A stretch of 64,000 nucleotides of DNA from Ruegeria arenilitoris (GCF_013035315.1 NZ_WQHP01000001.1:620001-684000), one strand, 5' to 3'; numbered from the stretch's first letter, positions 35,173 to 45,200 are shown. A program made the numbers and translations. The notes: a model not told the origin generated them from the letters alone.

Positions 35173-35203
35173 AACCCTGACGCCGGATTACTGCGTCAGG
35201 GTT
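35173..35203 (+). terminator. perfect hairpin, carA terminator overlapping next gene's leader
   Basis: AACCCTGACGC (35173-35183) pairs perfectly with GCGTCAGGGTT (35193-35203) around nine bases, followed by TTTATTT. It looks like the carA terminator, but the ATG of the next gene begins six bases later. The only Shine-Dalgarno-like bases (AGGG, 35198-35201) are inside its 3' arm. Confidence 0.75.
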
Positions 35204-35208
35204 TATTT

Positions 35209-37077
35209 ATGGCTGAACATAAATTACAGCATTTCGCGCGCGCCGCGCCGATTTCTGTTCGGGTGCGAAAACCTCTTGGCGCTTGCTTGGTCGAACGGGG
35301 ATACATTACCCCGGAACAGCTGGAAAAAGCACTAAACTTTCAGTTAAGCCAACAGGCACCATTGGGTGAAATCCTTGTTGGCGAAGGGTGGATCGATCGC
35401 GCCGAGGTGATGGATACTCTGGCAGAGCAGACCACCCTGCAAAGCGCCGACCTGGACAGTATTCCACCCGAACGCGACTTGAGTGATCTAAAACCGGTTG
35501 AATTCTGGTTAAAGCACAACGTGATCCCGTGGCAGCGCATTGGTCCGATCTTACTGATCGCAACGGCAGACCCAGATCATTTCACGGCAGTACGCGCAGC
35601 CCTTTCTGGGACCGAGTTTACTGTTACACCGGTGCTGGCCCATCCGAGCCAGATTGATCGGGCCATTGAACACGTGTTTTCGGACACACTAGTGAGAGCG
35701 GCAGAGGAGCGGGTGGACTCGGATCAAAGCTGCCGGTCCTGGACCTCTAATGCGCGCAAAGGGCCGGTTGTTGCTCTTTTGGGGCTTGCTTGTTTTTTTG
35801 CGGCTGTTCCGACAGCTGGATTGACTGTTCTTCTGTTTACCGCGGTTTCGTCACTGATCTTGTTCATGGCACTGCGTTTGGCCGGTCTGATTTCATACGT
35901 GTTGCGCAGAGATCCAAGCCCACATGCCGCTGCTCCTGTTCCGCTCCGCCTGCCCCGCGTGTCGATCCTTGTGCCCCTGTACAAGGAACGGGAAATCGCC
36001 GGAGCGCTGATAAAGCGGCTGCAACGTCTGACTTATCCCAGGGCTTTGTTGGACATCATTCTGGTGCTGGAGGAAGCGGACGCGGTCACACGCGCCACGT
36101 TAAAGCAGGTCTCGTTGCCCAGTTGGATGCGAACCATTGAGGTGCCCGAGTTGAACGGGCTGACCACCAAACCTCGCGCGATGAACTACGCGCTGGATTT
36201 TTGCCGAGGCGACATTCTGGGTGTCTGGGATGCAGAAGACGCGCCCCAGCCTGATCAGATCGAACGCGTGGTCCGACATTTCGCACGGGTCGGTGACGAT
36301 GTTGTCTGCCTTCAAGGCGTACTCGACTATTACAATCCGCGCACCAACTGGAGGTCGCGTTGTTTCACCATTGAATACAACAGTTGGTTTCGGGTCGTCC
36401 TACAGGGCATTGCGCGCATGGGCCTGGTCGTTCCATTGGGCGGAACGACATTCTTTTTTCGCAGGGACAAGCTGCTGGAACTAGGCGGCTGGGATGCCCA
36501 CAACGTCACCGAAGATGCAGATCTGGGCGTGCGCCTCAGTCGCGCCGGATATCGGACAGAAATGGTCGATACCACCACTTATGAAGAGGCGAACTTTCGC
36601 GCCTGGCCATGGGTCAAACAACGCTCACGCTGGCTCAAAGGGTTCATGGTGACCTATCTGGTGCACATGCGCGCGCCATTGCGCTTGCTGCGAGACCTTG
36701 GACCAAAGCGGTTTCTGGGTGTTCAGGCATTCTTTCTGGGCACTATCGGACAGTTTCTGTTGGCCCCGGTTCTATGGCTGTTCTGGTTGGCGACGCTGGG
36801 CTTACCCGGCCCCTTTGATCCAATCATACCCAATTGGGCTTTCTATGCGCTGATCGGTCTTTTTCTGGCGGCCGAGATCACCAATCTGGTTGTCGGGGTG
36901 CTGGCGGTGTCAGCCCGCGAAAGACGGTTTCTGATGCCGTGGGTGCCCACCATGCCATTGTACTTTCCGCTGGGTGTGTTGGCCGCGTACAAAGCCCTGT
37001 GGGAACTGGCAAGCAACCCATTTTATTGGGACAAGACACAGCATGGTCAGGCCAGTGAAGAGATGCATATGCACTGA
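35209..37077 (+). CDS. membrane glycosyltransferase (family 2) with N-terminal MshEN-like domain
   Basis: The 622-residue protein has two parts. Residues about 19-160 contain two consecutive MshEN-like units (KPLGACLVERGYITPEQLEKA; PLGEILVGEGWIDRAEVMDT), as in the N-domains of type II secretion ATPases, some of which bind cyclic di-GMP. Two helices (about 186-232) then lead into a processive GT2 domain with VSILVPLYKE, the acidic VWDAEDAP (339-346), TEDADLG (434-440) and QRSRWLKG (471-478), followed by membrane helices to the end. This resembles cellulose-synthase-like enzymes and NfrB, which has an MshEN domain at the other end. A TTG at 35167 is an alternative start. The sugar made is unknown. 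Confidence 0.85.
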   Translation: MAEHKLQHFARAAPISVRVRKPLGACLVERGYITPEQLEKALNFQLSQQAPLGEILVGEGWIDRAEVMDTLAEQTTLQSADLDSIPPERDLSDLKPVEFWLKHNVIPWQRIGPILLIATADPDHFTAVRAALSGTEFTVTPVLAHPSQIDRAIEHVFSDTLVRAAEERVDSDQSCRSWTSNARKGPVVALLGLACFFAAVPTAGLTVLLFTAVSSLILFMALRLAGLISYVLRRDPSPHAAAPVPLRLPRVSILVPLYKEREIAGALIKRLQRLTYPRALLDIILVLEEADAVTRATLKQVSLPSWMRTIEVPELNGLTTKPRAMNYALDFCRGDILGVWDAEDAPQPDQIERVVRHFARVGDDVVCLQGVLDYYNPRTNWRSRCFTIEYNSWFRVVLQGIARMGLVVPLGGTTFFFRRDKLLELGGWDAHNVTEDADLGVRLSRAGYRTEMVDTTTYEEANFRAWPWVKQRSRWLKGFMVTYLVHMRAPLRLLRDLGPKRFLGVQAFFLGTIGQFLLAPVLWLFWLATLGLPGPFDPIIPNWAFYALIGLFLAAEITNLVVGVLAVSARERRFLMPWVPTMPLYFPLGVLAAYKALWELASNPFYWDKTQHGQASEEMHMH

Positions 37078-37080
37078 CGC

Positions 37081-37728
37081 TCAATTTTCGCGCAGTACTG
37101 CGTCCTGTTTCAGGCGGGTCATGAACGCGACTGAGATATGATCCTTCAGCGCACGCTCGGCAGCAGCTTCATCCCGCGCAGCAATCGCCTCAACGATGCC
37201 CTTGTGTTCGCTCTGCGCAATCTCACCACGCCCCTGCACCGCAAGCGAGGTCGTGGCCATCAACGCCATCGTGCGGTGGACAAGATCCAACTGCTGCACC
37301 AAGTACCGGTTATGCGAGGCTAGATGAATCTGCTCGTGAAAGCGCCGGTTGGCTCGTGACAGCGCTGTCGGGTCATCTACCAGCGCATCATCAGCGGCGA
37401 CCATGTCCTGCAAAACCTTGATCTCTTCTTCCGTGGCGTGTTTTGCCGCAAGCTTAGCTGCCAGACCCTCAAGCTCGCGCCGAACCACATAAAGTTCGGC
37501 CATCTGGTTGTGATCCAATGAGGCCACGATCAGTGACCGACCATCCCGTTCCAGCAGGGATTGCGTCTCCAACCGCTGCAGGGCTTCACGGATCGGTGTA
37601 CGCGAGACGCCAAAGCGCTCTGCCAGCTCGCTTTCGACCAGCCGATCGCCGGGCTTGTAAACACCTACGTCAATTGCTTCGAGTATAAGGCTATAGGCGT
37701 CTTTGTTGGTCTGTCGGGACTGCGGCAT
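37081..37728 (-). CDS. GntR family (FadR/FCD) transcriptional regulator
   Basis: The 215-residue regulator has a winged helix-turn-helix (about residues 8-75: ELAERFGVSRTPIREALQRLETQSLLER) and an all-helical FCD ligand domain (about 78-205) with RRELEGLAAKLAA and ANRRFHEQIHLASHN, whose acidic and His residues usually hold a metal and an organic acid. FCD proteins commonly control use of a carboxylic acid or sugar acid. The target is not evident: the neighbours are a glycosyltransferase (three bases away, convergent) and a HAD nucleotidase (divergent). Confidence 0.92.
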   Translation of the reverse strand: MPQSRQTNKDAYSLILEAIDVGVYKPGDRLVESELAERFGVSRTPIREALQRLETQSLLERDGRSLIVASLDHNQMAELYVVRRELEGLAAKLAAKHATEEEIKVLQDMVAADDALVDDPTALSRANRRFHEQIHLASHNRYLVQQLDLVHRTMALMATTSLAVQGRGEIAQSEHKGIVEAIAARDEAAAERALKDHISVAFMTRLKQDAVLREN

Positions 37729-37828
37729 GGGGTGTTTGTTCTCCTCGTTCGGATATGTCTATCCGCCTCAGTGCCCCGCAATCAAGTGCAGCATTGAAAA
37801 CCGCCGCTCAGCGCCCTAAACCCACATC

Positions 37829-38473
37829 ATGGTCAAACCTTCCTTTTCGCACGTCACCCAATGGGTGTTCGACCTCGACAACACGCTCTATCCACCTCAC
37901 ATGCGCCTGTTCGATCAGATCGAGGTTCTGATGACGGATTACGTGGTGCAGGCCATTGGTGTGGACCGGGCCGAAGCGGATCGCTTGCGCACGCACTACT
38001 GGCGGGAATACGGCACCACCCTGGCCGGGTTGATGGCCGAACATGACCTGGACCCCGATCCCTATCTGCACGCCGTGCATCAGGTGGACATGAGCCACAT
38101 GGACCCTGACGCTGCCCTTGCTGATCACATACGGTCCCTACCCGGTCGTCGCATCGTCTATACTAACGGAAGCGCGCCCTATGCCGAACGGGTGCTTGCG
38201 GCGCGCGGGTTAACAGGCCTGTTCGATGCCATCTACGGTGTGGAACACGCAGGATACCGCCCCAAACCTGAGAAAGCCGCGTTCGAGGCCATTTTTGCAC
38301 AGGATGGAATCGACACTGCCCAAGCCGCAATGTTCGAGGACGAGCCGCGAAATCTGGCCGCCCCTCATGAGATGGGAATGCGCACGGTTCACGTCGCGCC
38401 CGAGCCGCATGAGGCCGATCACATCCACCATCACACCGACGATCTGACTGCGTTTCTGGCCCGCCTGCGATAG
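37829..38473 (+). CDS. HAD family pyrimidine 5'-nucleotidase
   Basis: The 214-residue cytoplasmic phosphatase has HAD motif I FDLDNTLY (nucleophile and acid Asp15 and Asp17), motif II RRIVYTNGS, motif III KPEKAAF and motif IV MFEDEPRNLAAPHEMGM. The FDLDNTLYPP form and the small helical cap fit the SDT1/pyrimidine 5'-nucleotidase branch, which removes phosphate from UMP or CMP. No convincing ribosome-binding site lies before ATG 37829, so leaderless or weak initiation is possible. It is divergent from the GntR gene across 100 bases. Confidence 0.88.
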   Translation: MVKPSFSHVTQWVFDLDNTLYPPHMRLFDQIEVLMTDYVVQAIGVDRAEADRLRTHYWREYGTTLAGLMAEHDLDPDPYLHAVHQVDMSHMDPDAALADHIRSLPGRRIVYTNGSAPYAERVLAARGLTGLFDAIYGVEHAGYRPKPEKAAFEAIFAQDGIDTAQAAMFEDEPRNLAAPHEMGMRTVHVAPEPHEADHIHHHTDDLTAFLARLR

Positions 38474-38559
38474 GCTGTCACACTGCGACGATCTGCACAT
38501 TCTGCGGGTGCAGCATCGTCCCTATATGCGCCTTGCGACGAACAGAATCGGAGAGACCC

Positions 38560-38808
38560 ATGAGCGCGATCGAGATGCCCGGACGCCTGCCCATTTGGCA
38601 GCGTCTTTTGTTTGCAATCCCTCTGTTTGGATGGATGGCCCGTGATGCCGCCGAAGCTAAGGGCGAGGATTGGGGTTACACTGCGGCGGCAATTTTCAGC
38701 ATGTGGGGCTGTTCGGCCCTTCTGTTCGGCTTGCCGGGTCTGTACATCCCTGCCGTGATGATGGTGCCGGTGATGTTCCTGATCCTCATCCTGATTTCGC
38801 GCGGCTGA
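38560..38808 (+). CDS. small membrane protein of unknown function
   Basis: The 82-residue protein has a short cytoplasmic N-terminus, a hydrophobic stretch around residues 14-26, and two transmembrane helices (about 41-59 and 61-80: AAAIFSMWGCSALLFGLPG, YIPAVMMVPVMFLILILIS). I do not recognise the family. GGAGAG precedes ATG 38560. It lies 86 bases after the nucleotidase gene and 76 before the UbiH-like gene on the same strand, so the three may be cotranscribed. Confidence 0.75.
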   Translation: MSAIEMPGRLPIWQRLLFAIPLFGWMARDAAEAKGEDWGYTAAAIFSMWGCSALLFGLPGLYIPAVMMVPVMFLILILISRG

Positions 38809-38884
38809 CGCACGGGACAGGATGTCACTTGGCACCGGTGGCGGAACCGCACTAGGTTCTGCCCAACACGCGGAGGCCAAGGTC

Positions 38885-40081
38885 ATGAAAGACAGCTGTG
38901 ACATCCTTATTTCCGGCGGCGGAATCGCCGGACTGACTGCTGCGGCGGCCTTTGGAACGGCCGGATTCGACGTCGTCTGCGTCGATCCGACCCCACCGAT
39001 TACAGAGCGTGACGTTGACGGGTCCGACTTGCGGACCACGGCCTTTTTGCAACCTGCACACAGCCTGTTGGAGCAGTGTGGCTTGTGGCAACGGCTGGAC
39101 GAACACGCGGCCCCGCTGCAGATCATGCGCATTGTGGATGCAGGCGGCGATGTGCCTGAGCCCCGTGTCGTGCGCGATTTCAATGCAGCGGATATCTCGG
39201 ATCAACCGTTTGGCTGGAACCTGCCCAACTGGTTGCTGCGGCGCGAGATGGTGGCGCGGTTGGCCGAGTTGCCCAACGTGGATTTCCGGCCCGGCACCGC
39301 AACCGTCAGCCTGTTCACCCGAACCGCCGAGGCCCGCGTGGGCCTGAGTGACGGCAGCCGCATCCGCTGCAAACTGGTGGTGGCCGCAGACGGGCGCAAC
39401 TCGCCCATGCGCGAGGCGGCGGGGATAAATGTTCATACCACCCGATACGGCCAAAAGGCGCTGGCCTTTGCGGTTACGCATCCAATCCCGCATGACAACG
39501 TCTCGACCGAGATCCACCGTTCGGGCGGGCCATTCACTTTGGTTCCCCTGCCTGACTGGCAAGGGCAGCCGTCCTCGGCGATCGTCTGGATGGAACGCGG
39601 CCCCCGTGCGGTGGAACTGCTGAACACTGAACCAGAAGCGTTCGAAGCATTGATGACCGAACGGTCCTGTGGGTTGTTCGGGCCATTGAAACTGGCCTCG
39701 CGACGGACCATCTGGCCGATCATCAGCCAGTCGGCGGACCACCTTTTGGGTGAGCGGATCGCCCTGATGGCCGAGGCTGCGCATGTTGTGCCTCCCATCG
39801 GCGCGCAAGGCCTGAATATGTCGCTGGGTGATCTGCGCACTCTGCTGGATCTGGCGCAGGCACGGCCCGAAGGTCTGGGCGATGCGCAAATGCTGGATGC
39901 CTATCACAAAGCCCGCCACGCCGAGATCGAGATGCGCGTCAAAGGTATCGACCTGCTGAACCGCGCCTCGATGATCGAGGCACGACCTCTGCGGGATGTG
40001 AGGGCAATGGGACTGAACGCCCTGTATTCCTTGCCGCCCGTGCGCAAGACGCTGATGCAGATTGGCCTCGGCGTTCGTTGA
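38885..40081 (+). CDS. UbiH/UbiF family FAD-dependent hydroxylase
   Basis: The 398-residue flavoprotein monooxygenase has the dinucleotide-binding ISGGGIAGLTAAAAF at the N-terminus, the flavin motif VVAADGRNSPMREAAG in the middle, and LMAEAAHVVPPIGAQGLNMSLGD near residue 300, which is the GD-type FAD motif with the ubiquinone-hydroxylase ending. It probably hydroxylates the ubiquinone ring precursor; which carbon (UbiH, UbiF or UbiI role) cannot be decided here. The chosen ATG 38885 follows AAGG; a longer frame upstream adds no family sequence. Confidence 0.9.
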   Translation: MKDSCDILISGGGIAGLTAAAAFGTAGFDVVCVDPTPPITERDVDGSDLRTTAFLQPAHSLLEQCGLWQRLDEHAAPLQIMRIVDAGGDVPEPRVVRDFNAADISDQPFGWNLPNWLLRREMVARLAELPNVDFRPGTATVSLFTRTAEARVGLSDGSRIRCKLVVAADGRNSPMREAAGINVHTTRYGQKALAFAVTHPIPHDNVSTEIHRSGGPFTLVPLPDWQGQPSSAIVWMERGPRAVELLNTEPEAFEALMTERSCGLFGPLKLASRRTIWPIISQSADHLLGERIALMAEAAHVVPPIGAQGLNMSLGDLRTLLDLAQARPEGLGDAQMLDAYHKARHAEIEMRVKGIDLLNRASMIEARPLRDVRAMGLNALYSLPPVRKTLMQIGLGVR

Positions 40082-40091
40082 GGCCCTAGGA

Positions 40092-41219
40092 TTACAGAAC
40101 CTGATCCAATACGCGCTTTAGCCGCGCGATCGTGCCTTCCACGTCATACAGCTTGTCCAGCCCGAACAGGCCAAGACGGAAGGTGCTGAAGCCCTCGGGC
40201 TCATCACACTGCAACGGCACGCCTGCGGCGATCTGCATGCCCAGGGCCGCGAATTTCTTGCCGTTCTGGATGTCGGGGTCTGCCGTGTAGCTGACCACCA
40301 CGCCAGGTGCGCCAAACCCGTCTGCGGCGACCGAGATAATTCCCTTGTCTTTCAGCATGGACCGAACGCCATCCCCCAGTGCCCACTGGGCCTCGCGCAG
40401 CGTTTCGAACCCATAATCGCGCGTCTCAATCATCGTATCCCGGAAGGCCTTCAACGCATCTGTAGGCATGGTCGCGTGATACGCATGCCCGCCGTTTTCG
40501 TAGGCTTGCATGATCTGACGCCATTTCTTCAGGTCGACCGCAAAGCTGTCCGACTCGGTTTCCTGCAGCCGAGCCTCAGCCCTTTCGGACAGCATGACCA
40601 GACCCGCGCAGGGCAACGCGCTCCACCCCTTTTGCGGGGCCGAGATCAGGACATCCACGCCGGTGGCCTTCATATCGACCCAAGCACATCCGGACGCAAT
40701 ACAATCCAGAACCATCAATGCGCCGACCTCATGGGCTGCGTCAGCCATCGCGGTGACGTAGTCGTCAGGCAAAATAACTCCGGCCGAGGTTTCCACGTGA
40801 GGGGCAAACACAACATCCGGGCGTTGTTCCCGAATTGTGGCCACGACCTCTTGGATCGGAGCTGGTGCAAAAGGCGACGGACTGGAATTGCCGGTTTGGC
40901 GGGCCTTGAGAACCGTGGCGAACGCCGTAAGGCCGCCAGTTTCGATGATTTGGCTCCACCGGTAAGAAAACCACCCGTTCCGCACGACCAAAACGTTCGC
41001 GTTGCGTGCGAACTGCCGTGCGACGGCTTCCATCCCATAAGTGCCGCCGCCCGGGATGACCGCCACGCCGACGGCATTGTACACGTCCCTCAGCAACTCT
41101 GAGATGTCGCGCATCACTTGCTGAAATTGCACTGACATATGGTTCAGCGACCGATCCGTGAAAACGACCGAGAACTCTTCGAGCCCTGAGGGATCAACGG
41201 TATCCAAAAGCGCAGGCAT
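40092..41219 (-). CDS. class V aminotransferase (alanine/serine--glyoxylate type)
   Basis: The 375-residue PLP enzyme has fold type I. The lysine that binds PLP is in VLISAPQKGWSALPCAGLVML, and the aspartate that holds the pyridine nitrogen is in ALMVLDCIASG. The region PGGGTYGMEAVARQFA near residue 57 binds the cofactor phosphate. This resembles alanine--glyoxylate and serine--pyruvate aminotransferases, but 2-aminoethylphosphonate or other amines are possible. The divergent UTRA-type GntR regulator at 41452 probably controls it. Confidence 0.85.
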   Translation of the reverse strand: MPALLDTVDPSGLEEFSVVFTDRSLNHMSVQFQQVMRDISELLRDVYNAVGVAVIPGGGTYGMEAVARQFARNANVLVVRNGWFSYRWSQIIETGGLTAFATVLKARQTGNSSPSPFAPAPIQEVVATIREQRPDVVFAPHVETSAGVILPDDYVTAMADAAHEVGALMVLDCIASGCAWVDMKATGVDVLISAPQKGWSALPCAGLVMLSERAEARLQETESDSFAVDLKKWRQIMQAYENGGHAYHATMPTDALKAFRDTMIETRDYGFETLREAQWALGDGVRSMLKDKGIISVAADGFGAPGVVVSYTADPDIQNGKKFAALGMQIAAGVPLQCDEPEGFSTFRLGLFGLDKLYDVEGTIARLKRVLDQVL

Positions 41220-41451
41220 TCTTATGTCCTTTCAAATTTTCACAAAGGGCTAAACGACCGGGATCACTGTGTCGAGCTTCGTACTGAACGTCAAAAATTG
41301 ACCTAAAGGAACCCTGAAAATTTGCACTGAAGAGTCATTTTTATGCTCGCTTTTGACAACAAATGACGCCAATTAGTGTCAGCACCCTTTACACTCTGAC
41401 GTGTTTCTGACCAGATGAGTTCACTTTGCGGAAGAAAAGGTATTTCAGCAC

Positions 41452-42153
41452 GTGAATGCGCATAAGCGGATCAGCTTTCAAGTTGTAAGAGACGAAGTCA
41501 AACGCCGAATCGAAAGTCGAGTTTGGCCCCAAGGGTCTTTGCTGCCGACGGAAACGCAGCTCGCAGAAGAGTTCAATTGCGCCCGTGCGACGGTGAATCG
41601 AGCGCTGCGCGAATTGGCCGAACAAGGCTTTGTCGAGCGAAAGCGAAAAAGCGGGACGCGGGTCAAGAAAGAACCTAGCAAGCATGCGAAACTTGAATTT
41701 TCGCTTGCGCGCCAAACCGTTGAGAACCAAAACGCAACCTACCGGTATGCGCTGGTCGAGCGCAATGTGGTCGCAAGCCCCAGCTGGTTGGCCTCGCAGA
41801 TCGGAGTGAACCCCGATATTCGTGTCCTGCATGTGATCTGCATGCACTATGCGAATAACCGGCCTTTCCAATTGGAAGAACGCTGGATCAATATTGACGC
41901 CGTGCCCGAGGTCGAACATGCGGACCTCAGCAGCCACGGACCACATGAGTGGCTATTGAACGCCGCCCCGTTTACCGAAGCCGAAGTCGCCTTTTGCGCG
42001 ATCTCTGCCGATGGGCGCCTGGCCGAATTCATGGGGACGACCGCTGGTACCTCGATGATTCAGTTGGAGCGGACCACCTGGAAAGACAGTAAGCCGCTGA
42101 CCTTCGCGCGAATGACGCACCACCCCGGCTATTGCATTCGCACACGGTACTAA
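41452..42153 (+). CDS. GntR family (HutC/UTRA) transcriptional regulator
   Basis: The 233-residue regulator starts at GTG. A winged helix-turn-helix (about residues 8-72: PTETQLAEEFNCARATVNRALRELAEQGFV) is followed by a UTRA ligand domain (about 90-230) with QLEERWINIDAVPEVEHADL and QLERTTWKDSKPLTFARMTH, close to histidine-utilisation repressors. No hut genes are nearby, so the ligand probably relates to the divergent aminotransferase. The 232-base gap holds the imperfect dyad TGACGC-N6-GTGTCA near 41370, a possible operator. AAAAGG is the only upstream ribosome signal. Confidence 0.88.
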   Translation: MNAHKRISFQVVRDEVKRRIESRVWPQGSLLPTETQLAEEFNCARATVNRALRELAEQGFVERKRKSGTRVKKEPSKHAKLEFSLARQTVENQNATYRYALVERNVVASPSWLASQIGVNPDIRVLHVICMHYANNRPFQLEERWINIDAVPEVEHADLSSHGPHEWLLNAAPFTEAEVAFCAISADGRLAEFMGTTAGTSMIQLERTTWKDSKPLTFARMTHHPGYCIRTRY

Positions 42154-42159
42154 AACCGC

Positions 42160-42618
42160 CTATCCGATTGGGCCGGGCAGTCGCTCTTCGCTCAAAAGTA
42201 CGTTGGCTTCGACATCCCCTGCTCCGGGCAGGGTCATAATTCTTCGGCGCAAGACGCGCTCGAAATCGGACAGGTCACGCGCCACAACCCGCAGACGATA
42301 GTCGTAAAGGCCCAATACGTGCTCAACCGTCTGAACTTCAGGAATGGCGCTGACGGCGCGCTCAAAGTCTTCCAGACTGACTTGCCCTTTGCGCGCCAGT
42401 TTCACGCCTAGGAACACCGTTACCCCGAAACCCAAAGCCTCGGCATTCAGGCGCAGCCGACGACCCTTGATGATGCCCGAAGTCTCTAGGCGGCGAATGC
42501 GCCGCCATGTCGCCGGTTGCGACAAACCCAGTTTGCGACCCAGTGCCCCCGCACTTTGCGACGCATCCTGCGCCAAGGCACACAGAATTTTGCGATCCAG
42601 ATCATCCAAGTCAGTCAT
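42160..42618 (-). CDS. Lrp/AsnC family transcriptional regulator (second of a pair)
   Basis: The 152-residue protein has an N-terminal helix-turn-helix (SAGALGRKLGLSQPATWRRI) and a C-terminal RAM domain with VEHVLGLYDYRLRVVARDLSDF. It is paralogous to the gene just upstream, whose stop overlaps its start by four bases (ATGA), so the two are translated together and could form mixed oligomers. They face ilvC, so control of branched-chain amino acid synthesis or of an unrelated transport function is likely. Confidence 0.9.
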   Translation of the reverse strand: MTDLDDLDRKILCALAQDASQSAGALGRKLGLSQPATWRRIRRLETSGIIKGRRLRLNAEALGFGVTVFLGVKLARKGQVSLEDFERAVSAIPEVQTVEHVLGLYDYRLRVVARDLSDFERVLRRRIMTLPGAGDVEANVLLSEERLPGPIG

Positions 42619-43070
42619 ACTGGCAAGACCTCTTCGCTTTTGACCCGGGCGATATGCATCAGGGCCTCGATATCCGCGATATGCGGCAAGGTCAGGATAC
42701 GGTCGCGATACAGCTGCTGGTAATGAGACATGTCCCGTGCAAGAACCGATAAGCGCACATCAACACGGCCCAGAAAAGTCTGCAATTCGATCACCTCGGG
42801 CACTTGCCGGGCGGCAGCAGTGAATTCGTCAAAGGCGCGCGATTGTGTTTTGTCCAGCGTCACGCGTAACGAAACTTCGACCGCATATCCCAAGGCGGCC
42901 CAATCGATCACGGCCTCCTGCCCCTGGATGATCCCTGCGGCCTGCATCTTTTCAACCCGGCGCCAACAAACGCCCTGACTGATCCGGCACCGTTCGGCCA
43001 GTTCAGCCGCCGACAGACTTGGATCGGCCTGAAAGTGGCGCAGGATTCGGCGGTCGATATCATCAAGCAT
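42615..43070 (-). CDS. Lrp/AsnC family transcriptional regulator (first of a pair)
   Basis: The 151-residue protein has a helix-turn-helix (SAAELAERCRISQGVCWRRV) and a RAM domain (about residues 65-145) with LQTFLGRVDVRLSVLARDMSHY. It is the first gene of a two-gene operon with a paralogous regulator. The 132-base gap to divergent ilvC contains a 7-base inverted repeat (43096-43128) that could bind the Lrp pair. Lrp proteins respond to leucine or other amino acids, so feedback on ilvC is plausible. Confidence 0.9.
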   Translation of the reverse strand: MLDDIDRRILRHFQADPSLSAAELAERCRISQGVCWRRVEKMQAAGIIQGQEAVIDWAALGYAVEVSLRVTLDKTQSRAFDEFTAAARQVPEVIELQTFLGRVDVRLSVLARDMSHYQQLYRDRILTLPHIADIEALMHIARVKSEEVLPV

Positions 43071-43095
43071 GATTTTTCCGTCTTTTGGTCACTAG

Positions 43096-43128
43096 GCGAA
43101 TTATTCTTCACCTTTATTGCAAATTCGC
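43096..43128. promoter_or_regulatory. inverted repeat between lrp pair and ilvC
   Basis: GCGAATT (43096-43102) and AATTCGC (43122-43128) form a perfect inverted repeat with centres 26 bases apart, about two and a half helical turns. It sits 26 bases before the lrp start and 75 before ilvC. This suits a protein that binds as a multimer. Confidence 0.45.
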
Positions 43129-43184
43129 AAGCAGGGCGCTATCGCCAATGCCACGAAAGGCGGGTAGAACCCTCGGCAATCTAA

Positions 43185-44225
<1,041 letters not shown>

Positions 44226-44243
44226 TCCCACCAAGCGAATGCG

Positions 44244-44272
44244 AAAGGGCGGCCCCAAGGCCGCCCTTTTTT
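44244..44272 (+). terminator. Rho-independent terminator of ilvC
   Basis: AAAGGGCGGCC (44244-44254) pairs with GGCCGCCCTTT (44259-44269) around CCAA, and the T-run continues to 44272. It is 19 bases after the ilvC stop. Confidence 0.95.
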
Positions 44273-44297
44273 GTCACTAGCCAAAGTCGAGACGAAT

Positions 44298-45200
44298 ATG
44301 GTCCAGCAACCCACATCGCGTGACTGGAGCGGCGTTATTGCCCTGGGCCTGATCTGGGGCGGCACCTTCATGGTCGTCGCCATGGCGCTAGAGGGGTACG
44401 GGCCGATCACCGTTGCGACTGCGCGCACAACGCTGGGCGCGGTGATGTTGCTGGGTTTGATGGCGGTCACGAACCGGAAAATGCCGACCGGGTCTACTGC
44501 GCTTTGGACCTCGGTCGTCGTGATCGGCATCTTATCGTCAGCCCTGCCCTTTGTGCTGCTGAGCTGGGGCCAGCAATATGTGCCCTCGGCCTTTGCTGGG
44601 CTGTCCATGGCCGCAATTCCGCTCATGGTATTGCCATTGGCGCATTTCTTCTCGGACGAGCCGTTGAACCTGCGGCGATTTGTGGGCGTATCTCTTGGGT
44701 TCTGCGGCGCATTGGTTTTGATTGGCCCCGGTCTTGCGAACCTTGGTCAAGGGGCCGAACCGCTGGCTCAGCTGGCCTGCATCGGGGCTGCCTTATGCTA
44801 TTCCTTTGCCTCGATTTTCACCCGTCAATGCCCACCTATTGATCCGGTCGTGTTGGCGGCCCTCACCCTCGTTGTCGGCGCGGTGATCCTGGTCCCGATC
44901 ATGCTGGCCACAGAAGGGCTGCCCACTTGGCAGGGTACGCGTCCCAGCATCGCCATCATCGTGCTTGGACTGGTGCCCACAGCGCTGGCAACCCTGCTAC
45001 GCGTGTCCGTCATCCGCAGCGCGGGATCTGTGTTCATGACCCTCGTCAACTATCAAGTGCCGATTTGGTCGATGGTGTTCGGGGCCTGGGTTCTGTCTGA
45101 GTCCCTGCCCCTTCGGTTTTACGCAGCACTGACCCTGATCCTGACGGGACTTGCCATCAGCCAGTGGTTCAGCCTGCGAAAAATGCTGCTAGGGCGTTAA
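44298..45200 (+). CDS. EamA/DMT superfamily transporter
   Basis: The 300-residue inner-membrane protein has ten hydrophobic helices in two EamA repeats. The first begins with [20 protein letters not shown] and continues with [24 protein letters not shown]; the second has [21 protein letters not shown]. It is likely a metabolite exporter of unknown substrate. ATG 44298 lies 25 bases past the ilvC terminator, so it has its own promoter or depends on read-through. Its TAA overlaps the glmM stop in TTAA (45197-45200). Confidence 0.9.
   Translation: MVQQPTSRDWSGVIALGLIWGGTFMVVAMALEGYGPITVATARTTLGAVMLLGLMAVTNRKMPTGSTALWTSVVVIGILSSALPFVLLSWGQQYVPSAFAGLSMAAIPLMVLPLAHFFSDEPLNLRRFVGVSLGFCGALVLIGPGLANLGQGAEPLAQLACIGAALCYSFASIFTRQCPPIDPVVLAALTLVVGAVILVPIMLATEGLPTWQGTRPSIAIIVLGLVPTALATLLRVSVIRSAGSVFMTLVNYQVPIWSMVFGAWVLSESLPLRFYAALTLILTGLAISQWFSLRKMLLGR

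Noticed and set aside
41360..41400. Repeats near the aminotransferase/GntR gap as a firm operator
   Set aside because: TGACGC-N6-GTGTCA has one mismatch and several near-copies of TGAC/GTCA occur in this AT-rich gap, so the site could be chance.
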